Of a stretch of 64,000 nt of DNA, positions 1 to 13,969 are shown piece by piece. Position numbers and translations under genes: made by a program. Source of the DNA: Diplosphaera chodatii (taxonomy: Eukaryota > Chlorophyta > Trebouxiophyceae > Prasiolales > Stichococcaceae); contig JAALGY010000021.1 in NCBI GenBank assembly GCA_032358165.1, positions 992,001-1,056,000 of the forward strand, in the 5' to 3' direction. The notes beneath the pieces are model-generated. The model searched no databases. It was not told where the DNA came from and was given only the letters and a program-made list of their open reading frames with translations. Position 1 is the stretch's first letter. Each line of letters starts with the position of its first letter.

Positions 1-2
1 CG

Positions 3-80
3 ATGCGGTTGGCGTATGCACACATGCTGCTGGAACGGCTGCAAGCTGCGCTGGGTTGCATGCCGCGCAGGGCAAGCTGA
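3..80 (+). CDS. possible 3' end of an upstream gene
   Basis: A short open frame enters from the left edge and stops with TGA at 78-80. It encodes about 25 residues rich in Leu, Arg and Ala, including two Met, and looks like a C-terminal helix. I do not recognise a family. It could equally be chance; the only support is an open frame with plausible amino-acid composition. Confidence 0.2.
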   Translation: MRLAYAHMLLERLQAALGCMPRRAS

Positions 81-590
81 CAGCGTAAGAGTTGCTGCTG
101 CTGCCATCCCGCTGCAGCCTTGAGGACTTGAGCAATGCGCTGGACTGTCACAGAACATGCGCCAGCCGTTGGGATATGAAATCGCTCAGCGAAGTGTTGT
201 GTTCGCAAATCAGATTGATTTATGCAACTGGCGCGAGCGGGGCTGGTTCGACAACTCACTGCGCCGGCGCTCCGGGTATAGTAACGTGTTGTTGCCAATC
301 AACAGCAGCAAATCAGAGGTGAAACGGGCGTTTGCGACAGGGTAGAGTTACGATCATCTTGACACGCATGTGCATGCACACTCAACTGCTTGTGGCGATC
401 GCATTCACGCATTGCACGTGGGATGTCGCACACAAGTCCACGTGGCAGCTCTGATGTCGGTGTTCGGCCAAATCCCTCTCCACTCTGTGCTTTGCAGAAC
501 ACGCGGTGCGTGTCTACTGATTGTGGATGCCGATGCTCAGGTAGACAGCGCCGCCACGTTCTGGCAGCCACTTGATTGCAGCTCACATGC
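81..590. other. no recognisable gene
   Basis: Short overlapping frames occur on both strands but none has a recognisable motif or convincing splice structure. The stretch probably holds the promoter and 5' leader of the zinc-finger gene that starts at 591. Confidence 0.4.
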
Positions 591-1044
591 ATGGCCTTTG
601 ACGCGGCAACCGCACTGCTGGCCACCTGGAGCGGACTGTGCCTCGGAGTAACGGTCGCAAAGCACAGGCAGCTTAGAAGGCCCACGAGACCTATCCGAAC
701 CAGCAGCGGGCAGCCCTTTGTGAACGCTTTTGAGGGTGCAACCAGCTGCGACATCTGCCACGGCAGCGGCAAGACCATCTGTGGCAGCTGCGCTGGATCA
801 GGTCGGCCGCCAACAGCAGGTTGCATCGATCTTGCCACACACGCAGCTTGCAGTCAACAGGCATAGAGACCTGCATCGCCACGCAGGCCGCCTGAACGGC
901 GCGGGGGAGGCTGTGCTGCCCCACGGCGTGTGGCCGCAGTGGTGCCCCGGCTGCAAGGGCAGCGGCAGGTGGTACTGCGCCCGGTGCTGTGGGACCGGCA
1001 TGAAGCGCGAGCCGATCGGCTTCCACCTGCCAGCCGACGACTGA
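591..1044 (+). CDS. small DnaJ-type CxxCxGxG zinc-finger protein
   Basis: Two exons, 591-801 and 887-1044, join in phase 1 across an 85-bp GT-AG intron and give 122 residues. The N-terminus has a hydrophobic stretch (about residues 3-17) followed by basic residues, which could be an organelle signal or membrane anchor. The rest carries four Cys pairs of the DnaJ central-domain kind: CDICHGSG, CGSCAGSG, CPGCKGSG and CARCCGTG. There is no J domain. Proteins of this build (BSD2, LQY1 and PSA2 in plants) act as small chaperones or disulfide-handling factors, often in plastids; which one this is cannot be said. The stop lies only 13 bp before the start of the DDX52 gene on the same strand. Confidence 0.75.
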
Positions 1045-1057
1045 GTGGGCCGCAGCA

Positions 1058-3409
1058 ATGGACCGTGACATCTTTTCCTCCCTGTGCACCGGGGTGCAGT
1101 TCAAGCGCAAGCGTGCCGCGGCCCCCAGCCCTGCGGCGGCAGCCGCCTGTGTGTCGGCTACATCAGGCGCCACTTCGGCAGAGCCAGCGACCAACGATCC
1201 TGTGGAGGTGTGCAAAGCAAAGCAGGCCTGGGTGCAGGCTACCATCCACATCACTTGCCAGCCACTACAGCCGCTCATGTTGCTGTGTGCCCATGTGCAG
1301 GCAGACAACGTGCTGCGCAAGCGGCATCGCATAAAGGTGAACGGTGGCCATGTGCCGCCGCCGCTGCGCAGCTTCCAGCAGCTGCAATCACAGCCCAGGT
1401 GCCCAGCGGGCCTGCAGGCCACGCTGGCGGGCGTCGGGTGCGTGGTGCCGACCCCCATCCAGCGCCAGGCGATTCCCACCCTGCTGGCAGGGCGCGAGGT
1501 GCTCGCCGTGGCGCCGACAGGTGGCGGTCTTAATACTACAGTGTTGCTTCCTTGCCACAGCCAGGACAGCTACCATTTCCTTTGGTAGAGGCTGCCGTTG
1601 TCTTCATCAGCGTGCAAGCGCCTGCTCAGCTAACCTTCCCAATGGCGTGGCACAGGCTCTGGCAAGACCCTGGCATATCTGCTGCCGCTCCTGTTGGCGC
1701 TGTGTGCGCAAGGGCCCAGCCCCGGCCCCAGAGCAGCCATCATGGCACCCACACGGGAGCTAGCGGCCCAGATTGCGCGTGTGCTGGATGCCCTGCTGCC
1801 GGGCAGCGGCTTGCGCGGCAGCCTGCTGAGCAGCTCTACAGCGGCCGGCACAGACTTTGCAAAGGTGCTCAAGGCCCTTTTCGCCTGCCATCCCCATGGT
1901 GGCCAACGCTTCGATGGCGTCCAAGCATGTAGCAATCGATGATCAACCCCGCTTTGCAGGTTGACATCCTGGTGGGCACGCCGCTGCTGGCTGGCAAGCT
2001 CATAAAGTCCAAGCGGCTGCAGTTGGCGACCACCCGGTTCCTGATACTCGACGAGGGCGACCGCCTGCTGGACGACCAGTTTGTAGAGCAAGTTGACGCT
2101 GTGCTGGCTGCCTGCACAAACCCTCACCTGGTGAGTGGATCGTGTTGCTGTGGGCACAGGCTGCACGCATCTGGCTGGTCATGCATGGCCCAGCGTGTGT
2201 CTGTTGTGCCCCCACCAGCTCACAGAGCACAACACAGTAGGATCGCAGTGAACACCCCGGACATCCTTGCGCAGGTCCGGGGGCTCTTCAGCGCATCACT
2301 CTCCGAGACGGTGGAGGATCTGGCACGCACCATCATGCACAACCCAGTGCGGGTGACAGTGGGTGAACCTCCCTGCAATTCCGAATCACTGTGTGCACCG
2401 GCACCAGCAGCGACAAAGCACGGCGTCCCAGCACCGTCTCAGCTGGATACTGTGGTGTCTGTGCGCAGGGGAGCGCGGCACAGCAGCAGCCTCTGTGCAT
2501 CAGCGGCTGCAGTTTGTGGGCAACGAGTCCGGCAAGCTGCTGGCGCTGCGTCAGGTGCACAGTGCAACGGGGCCTGCTGGCTGTGTTCACGGCATCTGCT
2601 GCAATATCACGCTGCACAGGTGGCCCCACGCTCTCCGATGTGCCTGCATGCAGGCGCTGGCAAAGGGCCTGCAGCCGCCCGTCCTAGTGTTTGTGTCCAG
2701 CAGAGACCGTGCCCTGGCGCTTCACAGGTCTGCAGCATTGGCACTCTGCAGCAAGCTGTGGTCTTTAGTTTTCAGTTGATCTTCAGCGCACAAGTGTGCC
2801 TGCTGTGCGCAGGGATCTGGTGCTGAACGATCTTCCAGCTGATAGCATCACAGCCGATCAGGGGCAGGCGGCGCGACGCAAGGCAATCGAGAAATTCCGC
2901 AGCGGCAAGACGTGGCTGCTGATCACCACGGACCTGCTTGCACGGGTGAGTCACGTGGTGCGCACTCTGCACAGTCCCCGTAGCCGTGTGCAGCTCCATG
3001 CTGACCATCAGGTTGTACCTTTCATGCGCAGGGCATTGACTTTGTGCTGGACACCGTCATCAGCTATGACTTTCCGAACAGCAGCATAGATTATGTCCAC
3101 CGGGTGGGGCGCACAGGTCGCGCTGGGCGCACAGGTCCGTCTGAGTGGCGCCCGAGTTGCTTGTCCATGCACACAGCCTGTCCAGCAGCTCCGACAGCAC
3201 ATGCTGTCTGTTTTGCAGGGCGCGCTGTCACATTCTTCACCGAGGACGACATGCCGCGGGTCAAAAAGATTGCCAACATCATAGTAGCCGCCGGCGGCGA
3301 GGTGCCGCCCTACATCTCAGACTTCAAGGAAGCAATTCATGCAAATCCAAGGCCGAAGCAGGCAGCCGTTGCAGACGACGCCAGCCGGAAACGAAGACGC
3401 CCTGTATGA
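1058..3409 (+). CDS. DDX52/ROK1: DEAD-box RNA helicase, ROK1/DDX52 family
   Basis: Ten exons (1058-1207, 1301-1520, 1656-1864, 1960-2130, 2275-2362, 2469-2554, 2654-2727, 2813-2945, 3032-3134, 3219-3409) join in frame to 474 residues. ROK1/DDX52 is a nucleolar ATP-dependent helicase for 18S rRNA processing and early 40S assembly. Visible motifs: PTPIQ (Q-motif region), PTGSGKT at about 122-128, PTRELA, DEGD at 224-227 in place of DEAD, SAS at 256-258 in place of SAT, and HRVGRTGR at 400-407. Family-specific features are the Lys-x-x-Gly start before VPPP, the phrase [17 protein letters not shown], and the C-terminal [10 protein letters not shown]. The first intron (93 bp) is a multiple of three and has no stop, so retention would keep the frame. 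The C-terminus is short and basic. Confidence 0.93.
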
Positions 3410-4279
3410 CGGTCTACAAGAGGATCTCCGCTTGCCGCCCCCAAGCCAACGGATGGATGGCAAGACAGCCACATACCTTTGGCAGTCTGCACTTGAGACA
3501 CTCTCTTACTCCAGAGGTCGTTGGGGTGTACGTGCCATGGTAAACAGTTGAGATATGTCACTGTTGAACTGCTCGGTCCTCGATAAAATCAATATCGGCC
3601 GCTGAAATCTGATCAGGCACAGGTCGCTTTATAGGCTGCCAGTACTGCCGTCCCTGTTCCCTTTCAGTATGTATCCCATTCAGATCCAACCTTCGCATTC
3701 ACACTCCGGTTTCACAGCTTGCACCCGTTCTGACTGCTGATTGCTGGTTCGCATATACACTGGAAAGCCGTTGCGTGGCGCTGCGACTGATTGCGGAAAG
3801 ACATACAGCAAGGACTGGCTTTGAAAGCAAGCAATCCCGCCACAGGAGCGGCAAGTCTGCTGCTCATTGAGGTTGCAGCGGCAGATACCCGTCGATTTCA
3901 AGCTGATATTGCAGCAGTGAACGCGTGGCGCAGCGCCTGCTGCATGTCAGGTTGCTGAGCAGTGTGCACCTGCCGCCATCCTGGCAAGCACAGTGCAGCG
4001 ATGGTACGGCTGTGCCACAGACGCTGTGAAGGCTGATGCTGTGTGCATTAGACGCCATGCCCGTGTTCCTCTGCCAGTTGTCTAACACTTCTGCTCGCGA
4101 TACGCTGGATGGCGCAGGCAGCACAGCAGCAGGTCGGGTATCTGTCGGGCCAGAGGCGGCACCTATGCAGGCAAGCCATTTACGGCACTGTACGGAAGTA
4201 TCAGCCCCAACTGTCGTGCTCAACGACAGCTTCGCATTGCATTCTCGTGCTGGATAGATGCTTACGCGCTGGATGTAGG
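3410..4279. other. intergenic, may hold 5' exons of the HAKAI-like gene
   Basis: No frame here has a recognisable domain. The RING gene that begins by 4280 must have its start somewhere upstream; open plus-strand frames with ATGs lie at 4036-4257 and 4109-4280, but I cannot choose among them or see a clean donor. Confidence 0.4.
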
Positions 4280-4747
4280 CACCACTCACATTGCGTTGTG
4301 CCAGCACAGCTCCTGCGACTACCCGGTGATCAACTATGGCAGGCTGTGGCCTTGCCTGCACGCCTTCTGCATGGGCTGCGTCGGCGACATGGACAGCTGC
4401 AAACTGTGCGTGCTGCATGCAGTGATGATGGTGATGTTGCACCCGACATTCTAGTAGCAAGTTTTGCAAGCAACATCGTGTGCTTCATTTTGCGTGACGT
4501 CCCTGCATTCTAGGTGCCGGTGTGCCATTTCGCGTGTGGAAAGAATCCCCGCACAGCAGCTGTTCATCTCAGCCGCTACACTACAGGCGTTCAAATGTAA
4601 GCCGAACTGCAGAAGACACTTGTGCTTGAATACTTGCTTGCATGACAGCATCTGACTGCTGGCACCCTCTGTTTTGCAGCCGAGGCGGAGCTTGTGGAGC
4701 ACGCCCAGCATGCAGGCCAGCACCTTAGACATCAATGCACATTCTAG
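4280..4747 (+). CDS. HAKAI-like: HAKAI-like RING E3 ligase (partial model, start unknown)
   Basis: Three exons can be read: about 4280-4405, 4514-4596 and 4680-4747 (TAG). The first carries a RING finger with C-x4-C, YGRL, CLHAFCMGC and CKLC; the spacing and the YGR-x2-PC-x-HAFC phrase are those of HAKAI/CBLL1, the ubiquitin ligase associated with the m6A writer complex. The next exon continues with VERI and the LFISAA...AFK segment, then a His-rich helix. In plant HAKAI this segment is a C2H2 finger, but here both Cys are gone while His residues remain. The protein ends about 10 residues later, so the long Pro-rich tail of plant HAKAI is missing. The first Cys pair has four residues between, not two; an acceptor error there is possible. 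Confidence 0.7.
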
Positions 4748-5276
4748 CCAGCATCCTGTGGATGCTGATGTTGTGGTTCTGACCTGCACGTCCCTTGCTG
4801 CACGTGAAGAGACGAATACATACAGAATACGTACACAGACTGCACAGTGCTGATGCACAACAGCACATCAGTTCCTGGTTTCCATGTCCAGTTTTCACAC
4901 CACACCGTTACCAGTATGTATGTGCAATCCGAGATGATGGTGTGGCACCGGGGTCTGGGCAGATGGAGGCAATAAGGACGACTACCAGCAGTCAGGAAAA
5001 CAAGGCTGAGGACACCTGCGCCCCTCGTATCACATGTGTGGAAAAAATTGCCTCAACACAGACGCCGCATTTGGAAGGCTTCCGAGCAGAAATAGTAAAG
5101 CGGCAATTGAACACGGGCAGACGAAGCATTTGCCGCCCATTCTCCAAACGAGGTTGGGTGCACCACAGATCACTGGAGCTGACTAATCCGAGCTCAGAAA
5201 TTTGGTGGGCGTCCTGATATCCACTGCACATGGTGGCGGTTCCTCTCTCGTCTTCCAATTGAGTAGGCCACGCTGA
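4748..5276. other. intergenic between convergent genes
   Basis: This lies between the 3' ends of the HAKAI-like gene (+) and the DED1-like helicase (-). No frame with a recognisable product was seen on either strand. It presumably holds both 3' untranslated regions. Confidence 0.5.
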
Positions 5277-8122
<2,846 letters not shown>

Positions 8123-8854
8123 GCTGCGCAATCTTGCTGTACCCTCAGGACCACCACCCTTCCTGGTCAGATTTGTGAGCTGCGCTCTTTGAGCTGCTGA
8201 TCGACCCTGTCACTACAGTGGGTCTGGTAAAACGGCGTCGCAGCAATCAATCTGACAATGTATGTCAAGCTCCACAGCCGACAACACAGCAAGATACGGT
8301 ACAGGCATTCGATATATGTATTCATTATGTTCGGCCTTTCAGCCGCCGGGAACCCCGCTGTAGGTGCCTGATCGAGCAGTCCCATCAAGATGCTGAATTG
8401 CTACCGAAGTTGTAGTGCAGGCAGCGAACGGCACGTCGAGCATGCTCTAAAGTGCAGCAGGACGAAAAGTCGGGGACAAATGCAGGCAGCATGGATAGCA
8501 AGCTGGACGCAAGGTGATCCGGGACAGCCTGCAGAATTTGGCTGGTGCGACAGACACAGGTTTTGGCATGTCAGTCCCTGCCGTGATTGCTTTGGTGAGC
8601 ATGGTATTTTGTGTTGTACAGCGACCGTAGCGTCATCCATACAGCACTCGGATCATTGAGTAAAAGATCCCCTTGCAGCTGTGTTACGAACGATGGCGGT
8701 GACACCCCTGCCATGGCCAAGCAGGCAGCAAATGTCCCAACAGTATGTCACCTGCTGGGATTCTGACGCCCTCATGCTGCTTTGCCACTCATCTGCACCA
8801 CTTGGCGTCTGGTTGCTGCGCTGGCAGCCAGTACCGTACCAACGCCAGTTCAGA
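8123..8854. other. intergenic, promoter of the DED1-like gene
   Basis: The stretch lies between the start of the DED1-like gene and the stop of bL17m, both on the minus strand. No coding frame with a recognisable motif was seen. Confidence 0.5.
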
Positions 8855-9622
8855 TTACTGACTTCCGAGGGACGCTTGCGCAACCACCGGCAGCAAGCTT
8901 GGTGGTGCTGGCCTGGCCGCACGCAGCTCACCCTGTCTGTCAACATACCTGCAGCGTGGTGATCAACCCGTGAACATGCGCACATTGAGCTTTTGAAGAC
9001 ATTTGCGCACACAAAGGTCATGATCCCTTGACAGTCCTAAGGAGCAGCAATGCCCAGGATGGGGCAACAGAGCGCACTCGATGAAAGCCATTTGAGCGGC
9101 GTCATTTGACCTCTGCCGCGTCTGTAGCACTCGTGTGTAGCCGCCCTGCCGATGCTTGTACCGCTCCGCCAGCTCCGTGAACAGCTTGTGCACTGCCGTG
9201 TCACTCTTCACTATGGAGCCCGCCCGGCGCCGTGCGGGAAGCGTGGCCTATCGCAGCAGATGTCAACATGAGTAAAGGACTGCATTTCACTGACTATGAC
9301 TATCACGTGTGCAGCAAGTGGGCACCAGCGCAAGTCAGGTAGCTGCAGCGGCCGTGCCTCACCTGCTTGCCCAGCGTCACCACCTGGTCCGCCAGCCTGC
9401 GCAGCTCCTTTGCACGCGGCAGAGTGGTCTCAATGCGCTCATGCGTGATCAACTGTGTAACCATTGTCCTGCAGGCAACCAACGCGCAGCTGAGTTTCCA
9501 CGTGCATCTGCTGATGTGGGGTTGGACATGTCTGCGCAGGACGCGAAGGCAGCGCACTTGAGCATGGCCAGCCGATGCGGCGTGCGTCGTCCTAGCTTTC
9601 GGAAGTTCACCCGATGCTTCAT
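8855..9622 (-). CDS. MRPL17: mitochondrial large-subunit ribosomal protein bL17
   Basis: Four exons (9622-9558, 9468-9363, 9247-9078, 8948-8855) give 144 residues. The protein starts directly with [13 protein letters not shown], as plant mitochondrial L17 does, with no added presequence. Core motifs: [43 protein letters not shown] and GGYTR, then MAFIEYVDR. The tail [10 protein letters not shown] matches the plant mitochondrial form more than plastid L17. The exon 3 to 4 join splits the Glu codon of MAFIE; without this splice the frame would read into unrelated residues. It acts at the exit-tunnel side of the mitochondrial large subunit. The bidirectional spacer to DNAAF11 is 435 bp. Confidence 0.92.
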
Positions 9623-10057
9623 GCTGGTAACTTATCGCCAGCACCCCTGCTACCTGCGCAAACCTATCGTAGCAACCATGTGCGGCAGGCTAGCAGGTGA
9701 CATGCTCCCTCAGCATCAACGGGCTAGGCAGGAAAAGGCCATCCTGTCGAAAGCCCGTCAACAATGCCCAACAAACTCAACACTTGCTGCGCGGAAATCG
9801 CAGTGATCACTCTTTAGGCCTTGTTTGCACTGTATAGCTGAAGGGTGAACATCGGTGTGCGCCCTGTTCGCCATGGGCCCATGGGTTGGCTGGTTCTAAA
9901 GTTACCATGACAGTCCCAGCCATGGACAATCCTCGGCCGCATCGAGCCTTCAAACTAGTTGTCAGGCGACAAGACGGGTGTTGCCTGGCCTGACGCCCGC
10001 CTTGCTTCAGTATTGCTCGCATCTCCGGTTCAGGCTGGGACGCTGGTTTAGGACGCC
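9623..10057. promoter_or_regulatory. divergent promoter region, bL17m / DNAAF11
   Basis: Two start codons point away from each other with 435 bp between. I see no gene here and no clear TATA box or repeated site; that it is a shared promoter is inferred from layout alone. Confidence 0.45.
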
Positions 10058-11796
10058 ATGGTGTGCATCACGCTGGAGCTCATTCGCAAGGTATGTACCG
10101 CAGCCAGCACGCAGGCATGTGTACACCGTTGCACATGCTGACATGTGGACAACCCTGTGCACAGAGAGCCGAGCATCATTCGACAAGCCTGCATGAGCTA
10201 GAGGAGCTTTCGCTCGCTCAACAACACCTGGACCACATTGATCTGCTGGGCCGTGTGTGCCCAAACCTCAAGATTCTGACGCTGCAAGCAAACAGCATTG
10301 CCAAACTAGAGAACTTGAGCCGTCTGAAGGTTGGTGACGCTCCATGACCAACTTTACGTGAGTCCATATACACTGAACACCGTGCATACAAACTCAGACG
10401 GACACACGTCCTCATGCAGGAACTCCAGTACCTGAATGTTGCCATGAACCACATCAGCCGATGCGAGAACCTGCAGGGCTGCGAGTCGCTACAGAAGCTC
10501 GACCTGACTTTGAACAGCATTGGCGTTGCTCAGCTGCCAACCCTTGCCGTGCTTCAAGCAAACTTGCAGCTACGGCGCATCTACCTGCTAGGCAATCCAT
10601 GCACCGCATGGCAGGACCATCGCCAATATGTGATTGCAATACTGCCGCAAATCGAGCATCTGGTGACAACAGCTTGTACCCGCCCTAGTAGCCTCACTTC
10701 TGGTTTTCACACGCGAGCACCCCATGCACAAAGCTAACAGTCAGTTGCATATACATCCTGCAGGATGGCACCAATGTTCTGCGATCCGAGCAGATCTACG
10801 CCAAGCGGCAGCTTCCGGACTTGGTTGCATACATACAGTCACATCACGACGACACCCATGTGCACCCAGCCCAGAATGAAGATGACAACGGTATGGTGTT
10901 TCTGCTTTACTTTAACTTTTAACTTTTCTTTCAGGTTCCGATGTCCCACCATTTTAAGACGTATGTGAGTGTGCTACCAATGCACAAGCTCGCTGGGATC
11001 ACCAACCATAGCTTTTTTCCCAGGCTCTGATGACTTGGGCATGCCAACCCCTCCAGATTCCGGCTGCAAAGTGCAACCTCAAACTGTGTCAAACCCTCCA
11101 CAAGCCAGATCCTTATTAGTGCGTGTGTACTATGAGCTGGCTCCATTTCTCACATCAGTATCATCTTTGTTTGTTCTGAATGCATGAGTTTCTCGACATT
11201 TCCTTCTATCGTCTACAGGCAGCTGACGATGGCAAGCCACGCCAGAAGAACCAAGGGAAGTGGGCATTTACACTTAAAGAGGGTGATGGCACACTTGTTC
11301 TCACCGTATTGGTAGGCAAGTTCATGAGCATGGAAAACATCGACATTGATGTGCATACTTGGTATATCCATTTGCTGCTAAAGGTACGACTTTCATGAGA
11401 TCGAGGCATACTTTCTGTGTGTTGCATTGTTCATGCATGTACAGGTGTATCATGCATGATGATTTCACGTGATGACCGCATCGAGCCGTTGTGTGAGAAG
11501 TACACGACACAGCAATGGACATGTCATGAATGCAGGGTCAAGCGTTCTGTCTGCACTTCCCGGTTGAAACCAAACCTTCAAGTATTCGGGCAACCCATTC
11601 TGCCATTACTGGAGTTCTTACTATCCGCATGGATACAACACAGCACCTGGTGATGCATAGAGATAGAAAGAATCCTGAGCCCACCGATGCAAGGGTCTCC
11701 ACAAGGTGGCTTTACCTAATGTTATGCGCATTTGAACTGCATTTTCTTTGTCAATCATACACATGTACACTTGGGCATCAACTTGCTCAGGTGTGA
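10058..11796 (+). CDS. DNAAF11: dynein axonemal assembly factor DNAAF11 (LRRC6/tilB)
   Basis: Seven exons: 10058-10090, 10165-10329, 10420-10662, 10764-10890, 11024-11118, 11219-11383 and 11536-11796, giving about 362 residues. The N-terminus follows DNAAF11 closely: MVCITLELIRK, then leucine-rich repeats (EELSLAQQ, LKILTLQANSI, LQYLNVAMNHI, LQKLDLTLNSI) and the cap LLGNPCTAW. Next come an acidic low-complexity part and a C-terminal CS/p23-like beta domain (KWAFTLKEGDGTLVL, IDIDVHTWYIHL). DNAAF11 works with the R2TP/HSP90 co-chaperone system to preassemble axonemal dynein arms in the cytoplasm. The end is uncertain: a further intron after the TTQHL segment near 11650 is possible, which would replace the last 50 residues. 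Exon 5 is also less certain than the others. Confidence 0.88.
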
Positions 11797-12200
11797 TGCG
11801 GCCTTGTTAGCTGGTGCAATGTTAGGAAGCGAGGCTGGCGTTCATTGTGATGACCACATCCCTAATGTCATCCAATGATGCACTTGTTGTGCGGAATGCC
11901 GGCCAATGTTTACATTCGAGCGCACGCATTGGTGCATTTGATTTCTGGATACAGCTTCGGTGTCTGTTTTTTGGTGATGATTGCTGCAGGTTGTATGGCA
12001 GTGGCAGCATTGAGCTCACGGTGACGACCTCATTATGTGTCCTTGTCACCGTCACCAGCAAGCCCAGCCGTCAGTTCATGAGCTTATCGCTTGCTTTCCG
12101 TTTGGTGCCCATCCACCATGAGTGAGTGATTACATAAAGATGTGCATCGTTCTACTGTCTCCTTGGTCACATTTGTACGCATTCGCCCGTGTTTCGTTTT
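11797..12200. other. intergenic, 3' flank of DNAAF11
   Basis: No recognisable gene. Composition is lower in GC than the flanks, and the repeat island starts just beyond. Confidence 0.5.
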
Positions 12201-13310
12201 GGTTCTATTTCCGTTTCAGTGTGTTAACACGGTATTTACCTTGTTTTCTTACCTTGCGTAAAAGAAATTGTGCATGCCGCCTTCGCTGGGCCTTTGCATG
12301 AGCCATGATGCTTTGCCAGACCATACACACATCCTTCCTTCCTCCTCTTGCATGGGCCAACAAGGCCTGACCTTGCCGTTCCCACGTTCCCACGTGAGAT
12401 GCAACATTGTGCCACAGAACCTTGTTTTTGAGCTTGATTCTGGTTTCGACGCCCTTTGCAACAAACAAAACAAACAAGGCGTTGTCGAGGCATATACGCA
12501 GCTTGATATGCTTGATATCTTCATCGTGAGTGTTGCCCTGCGTTGGTCTTGAACCCTGGGCCCTTTCTGCTAATTCTTACAACATCAAGATTGAGCTCGT
12601 TACTTTCATCATTTATGGCTATATGTGCCATTGTAATCAGTTGTCGCATGCTTGTGTTACGTGTTTGCTGTTTTAACAACGCATTGCTTGCATCTTATTG
12701 TATAACCCCGTACCTTGTTTGCCAGCACCAAGTCGTCTTTCTACAGTTTGTGATCTATACTTTGTTTTTGTTTTCTGCCGGCCATGAGGCTTTGCCAGGG
12801 CATACATGTAAGCTTCCTTCCTTCTGCCGGCCTGGCTGATGCCTGCCGGCACTGCCACCCCCACCCTGCCACCGTCTTCTCCATTGTCTTTCGCAACTGC
12901 GACCATGGCGCCTCTCGACTCGACAAGTGGCTCGTCACTGAGGCCCTCCTCCACCTTTTGGTTTTTTTCCTCCTTTTTCCTGATTTTTGGTTTTGTTTCG
13001 TTTCGTATTGTGCATGTCGCCTCCGCTGAGGCCCCTGCGTGAGCCATGAGGCTTTGCCAGGGCATACGTGTAAGCTTCCTTCCCGCGTGCTTCGGCACAT
13101 CCAGGACAGATTGGCCTGCAGTCTAGACTGATGCTCCACAGTTCTCAAGTTCCAGCATTCACTTGTTGTGTGACCATTGGGCCCTGTATGGCCTCCGGTT
13201 TATTGGGTTTTAAATTGTGTCTCTGCTTTGTTTCGTTTCTTGTTTGTGCATGTCGCCTCCGCTGAGGCCCCTGCATGAGCCATGAGGCTTTGCCAGGGCA
13301 TACATGTAAT
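12201..13310. repeat. old, diverged repeat zone at the left edge of the island
   Basis: A phrase built around GAGGCTTTGCCAGGGCATAC recurs near 12786, 13048 and 13283, with a more diverged form near 12310, each followed or preceded by T-rich and CTTCC-rich DNA. A worn copy of module T lies at about 12385-12478, ending in CAAACAAAACAAACAA. Copies differ by many substitutions, so this edge appears older than the near-identical copies further right. No coding frame is convincing. Confidence 0.6.
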
Positions 13311-13499
13311 TGTTTTGTTTGTTTCTTTGTCTTTTACAAAGGGCGTCCAGACCAGAACCAAGCTCAGGACAAGGCTCTGCGGCACCGTGCGGCGTCTCAC
13401 GTGTGAACGTGCGGGCGGCTGAGTAGATCATCAAACGTCCTTTTCGAAATATGTCGATGGAGGACACTGAAACCACAAGGGAATAATGCAGGGCCCATG
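13311..13499 (-). mobile_element. module T copy (minus), 5'-truncated retroposon end
   Basis: On the minus strand it runs from GGGCCCTGCATTATTCCC through CTCACACGTTCA-like and GGTCTGGACGCCC phrases to an imperfect CAAA/AAAC tail at 13311-13340. It is one of about 13 copies of the same about 220-bp unit. It abuts the very long tail of the next copy at 13500. Confidence 0.7.
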
Positions 13500-13629
13500 T
13501 TTGTTTGTTTGTTTGTTTGTTTGTTTGTTTGTTTGTTTGTTTGTTTGTTTGTTTGTTTGTTTGTTTGTTTGTTTGTTTGTTTGTTTGTTTGTTTGTTACA
13601 AAGGGCGTCCAGACCAGAACCAAGCTCAA
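13500..13629 (-). repeat. (CAAA)24 tail with a stub of module T
   Basis: A 98-bp tract of perfect TTTG units (13500-13597) is followed by the last 32 bases of module T in minus orientation. In sense it is a near tail-only retroposon insertion. It translates as a Phe-Val-Cys-Leu polymer, which is not a protein gene. Confidence 0.8.
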
Positions 13630-13884
13630 GTTTCATCATCGCCAGCTGCCGCCGCCACCGCTTGCCGCAGCTGCCATTGCTGCAGTCTGCCGCTGGCTCC
13701 GGCCGCACCAGCAGCGGTCATAGCATTCCAGCAATACTGATGGCAACACGTAGGGTCACATGGAATGACGTAGATCTAGACATTGCATTTGTGGCCTGGG
13801 TGATTGGACCGTGTTGTCGGCGTTGCTGATCTCGCGCTTCTTAGCCTTTGCAGCACGTTTGCATCCATGCAGCTTAGACATCCT
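13630..13884 (+). repeat. partial module B copy
   Basis: It matches the last quarter of module B (compare 21127-21381), from a GCC-rich stretch through TAGATCTAGACATTGCATTT to TTGCAGCACGTTTGCATCCATG, with about 5 percent differences. It leads directly into a module T start. Confidence 0.7.
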
Positions 13885-13969
13885 CACCGGGACTATTGCC
13901 TTGCGCTGCTCTCATAGGCCCTGCATTCCCCTGCGGTTTCAGTGTCCTCCATCTGCACAGTTCGGCACG
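13885..13969 (+). mobile_element. module T copy (plus), 3'-broken
   Basis: It starts CTCACCGGGACTATTGCC and continues to CATCTGCACAGTTCG, then switches to unrelated sequence at about 13970 without reaching the (CAAA)n tail, so this copy is broken by recombination or later insertion. Confidence 0.65.

Noticed and set aside
13497..13829. Phe-Val-Cys-Leu repeat protein
   Set aside because: It is the translation of (TTTG)24, a retroposon tail.
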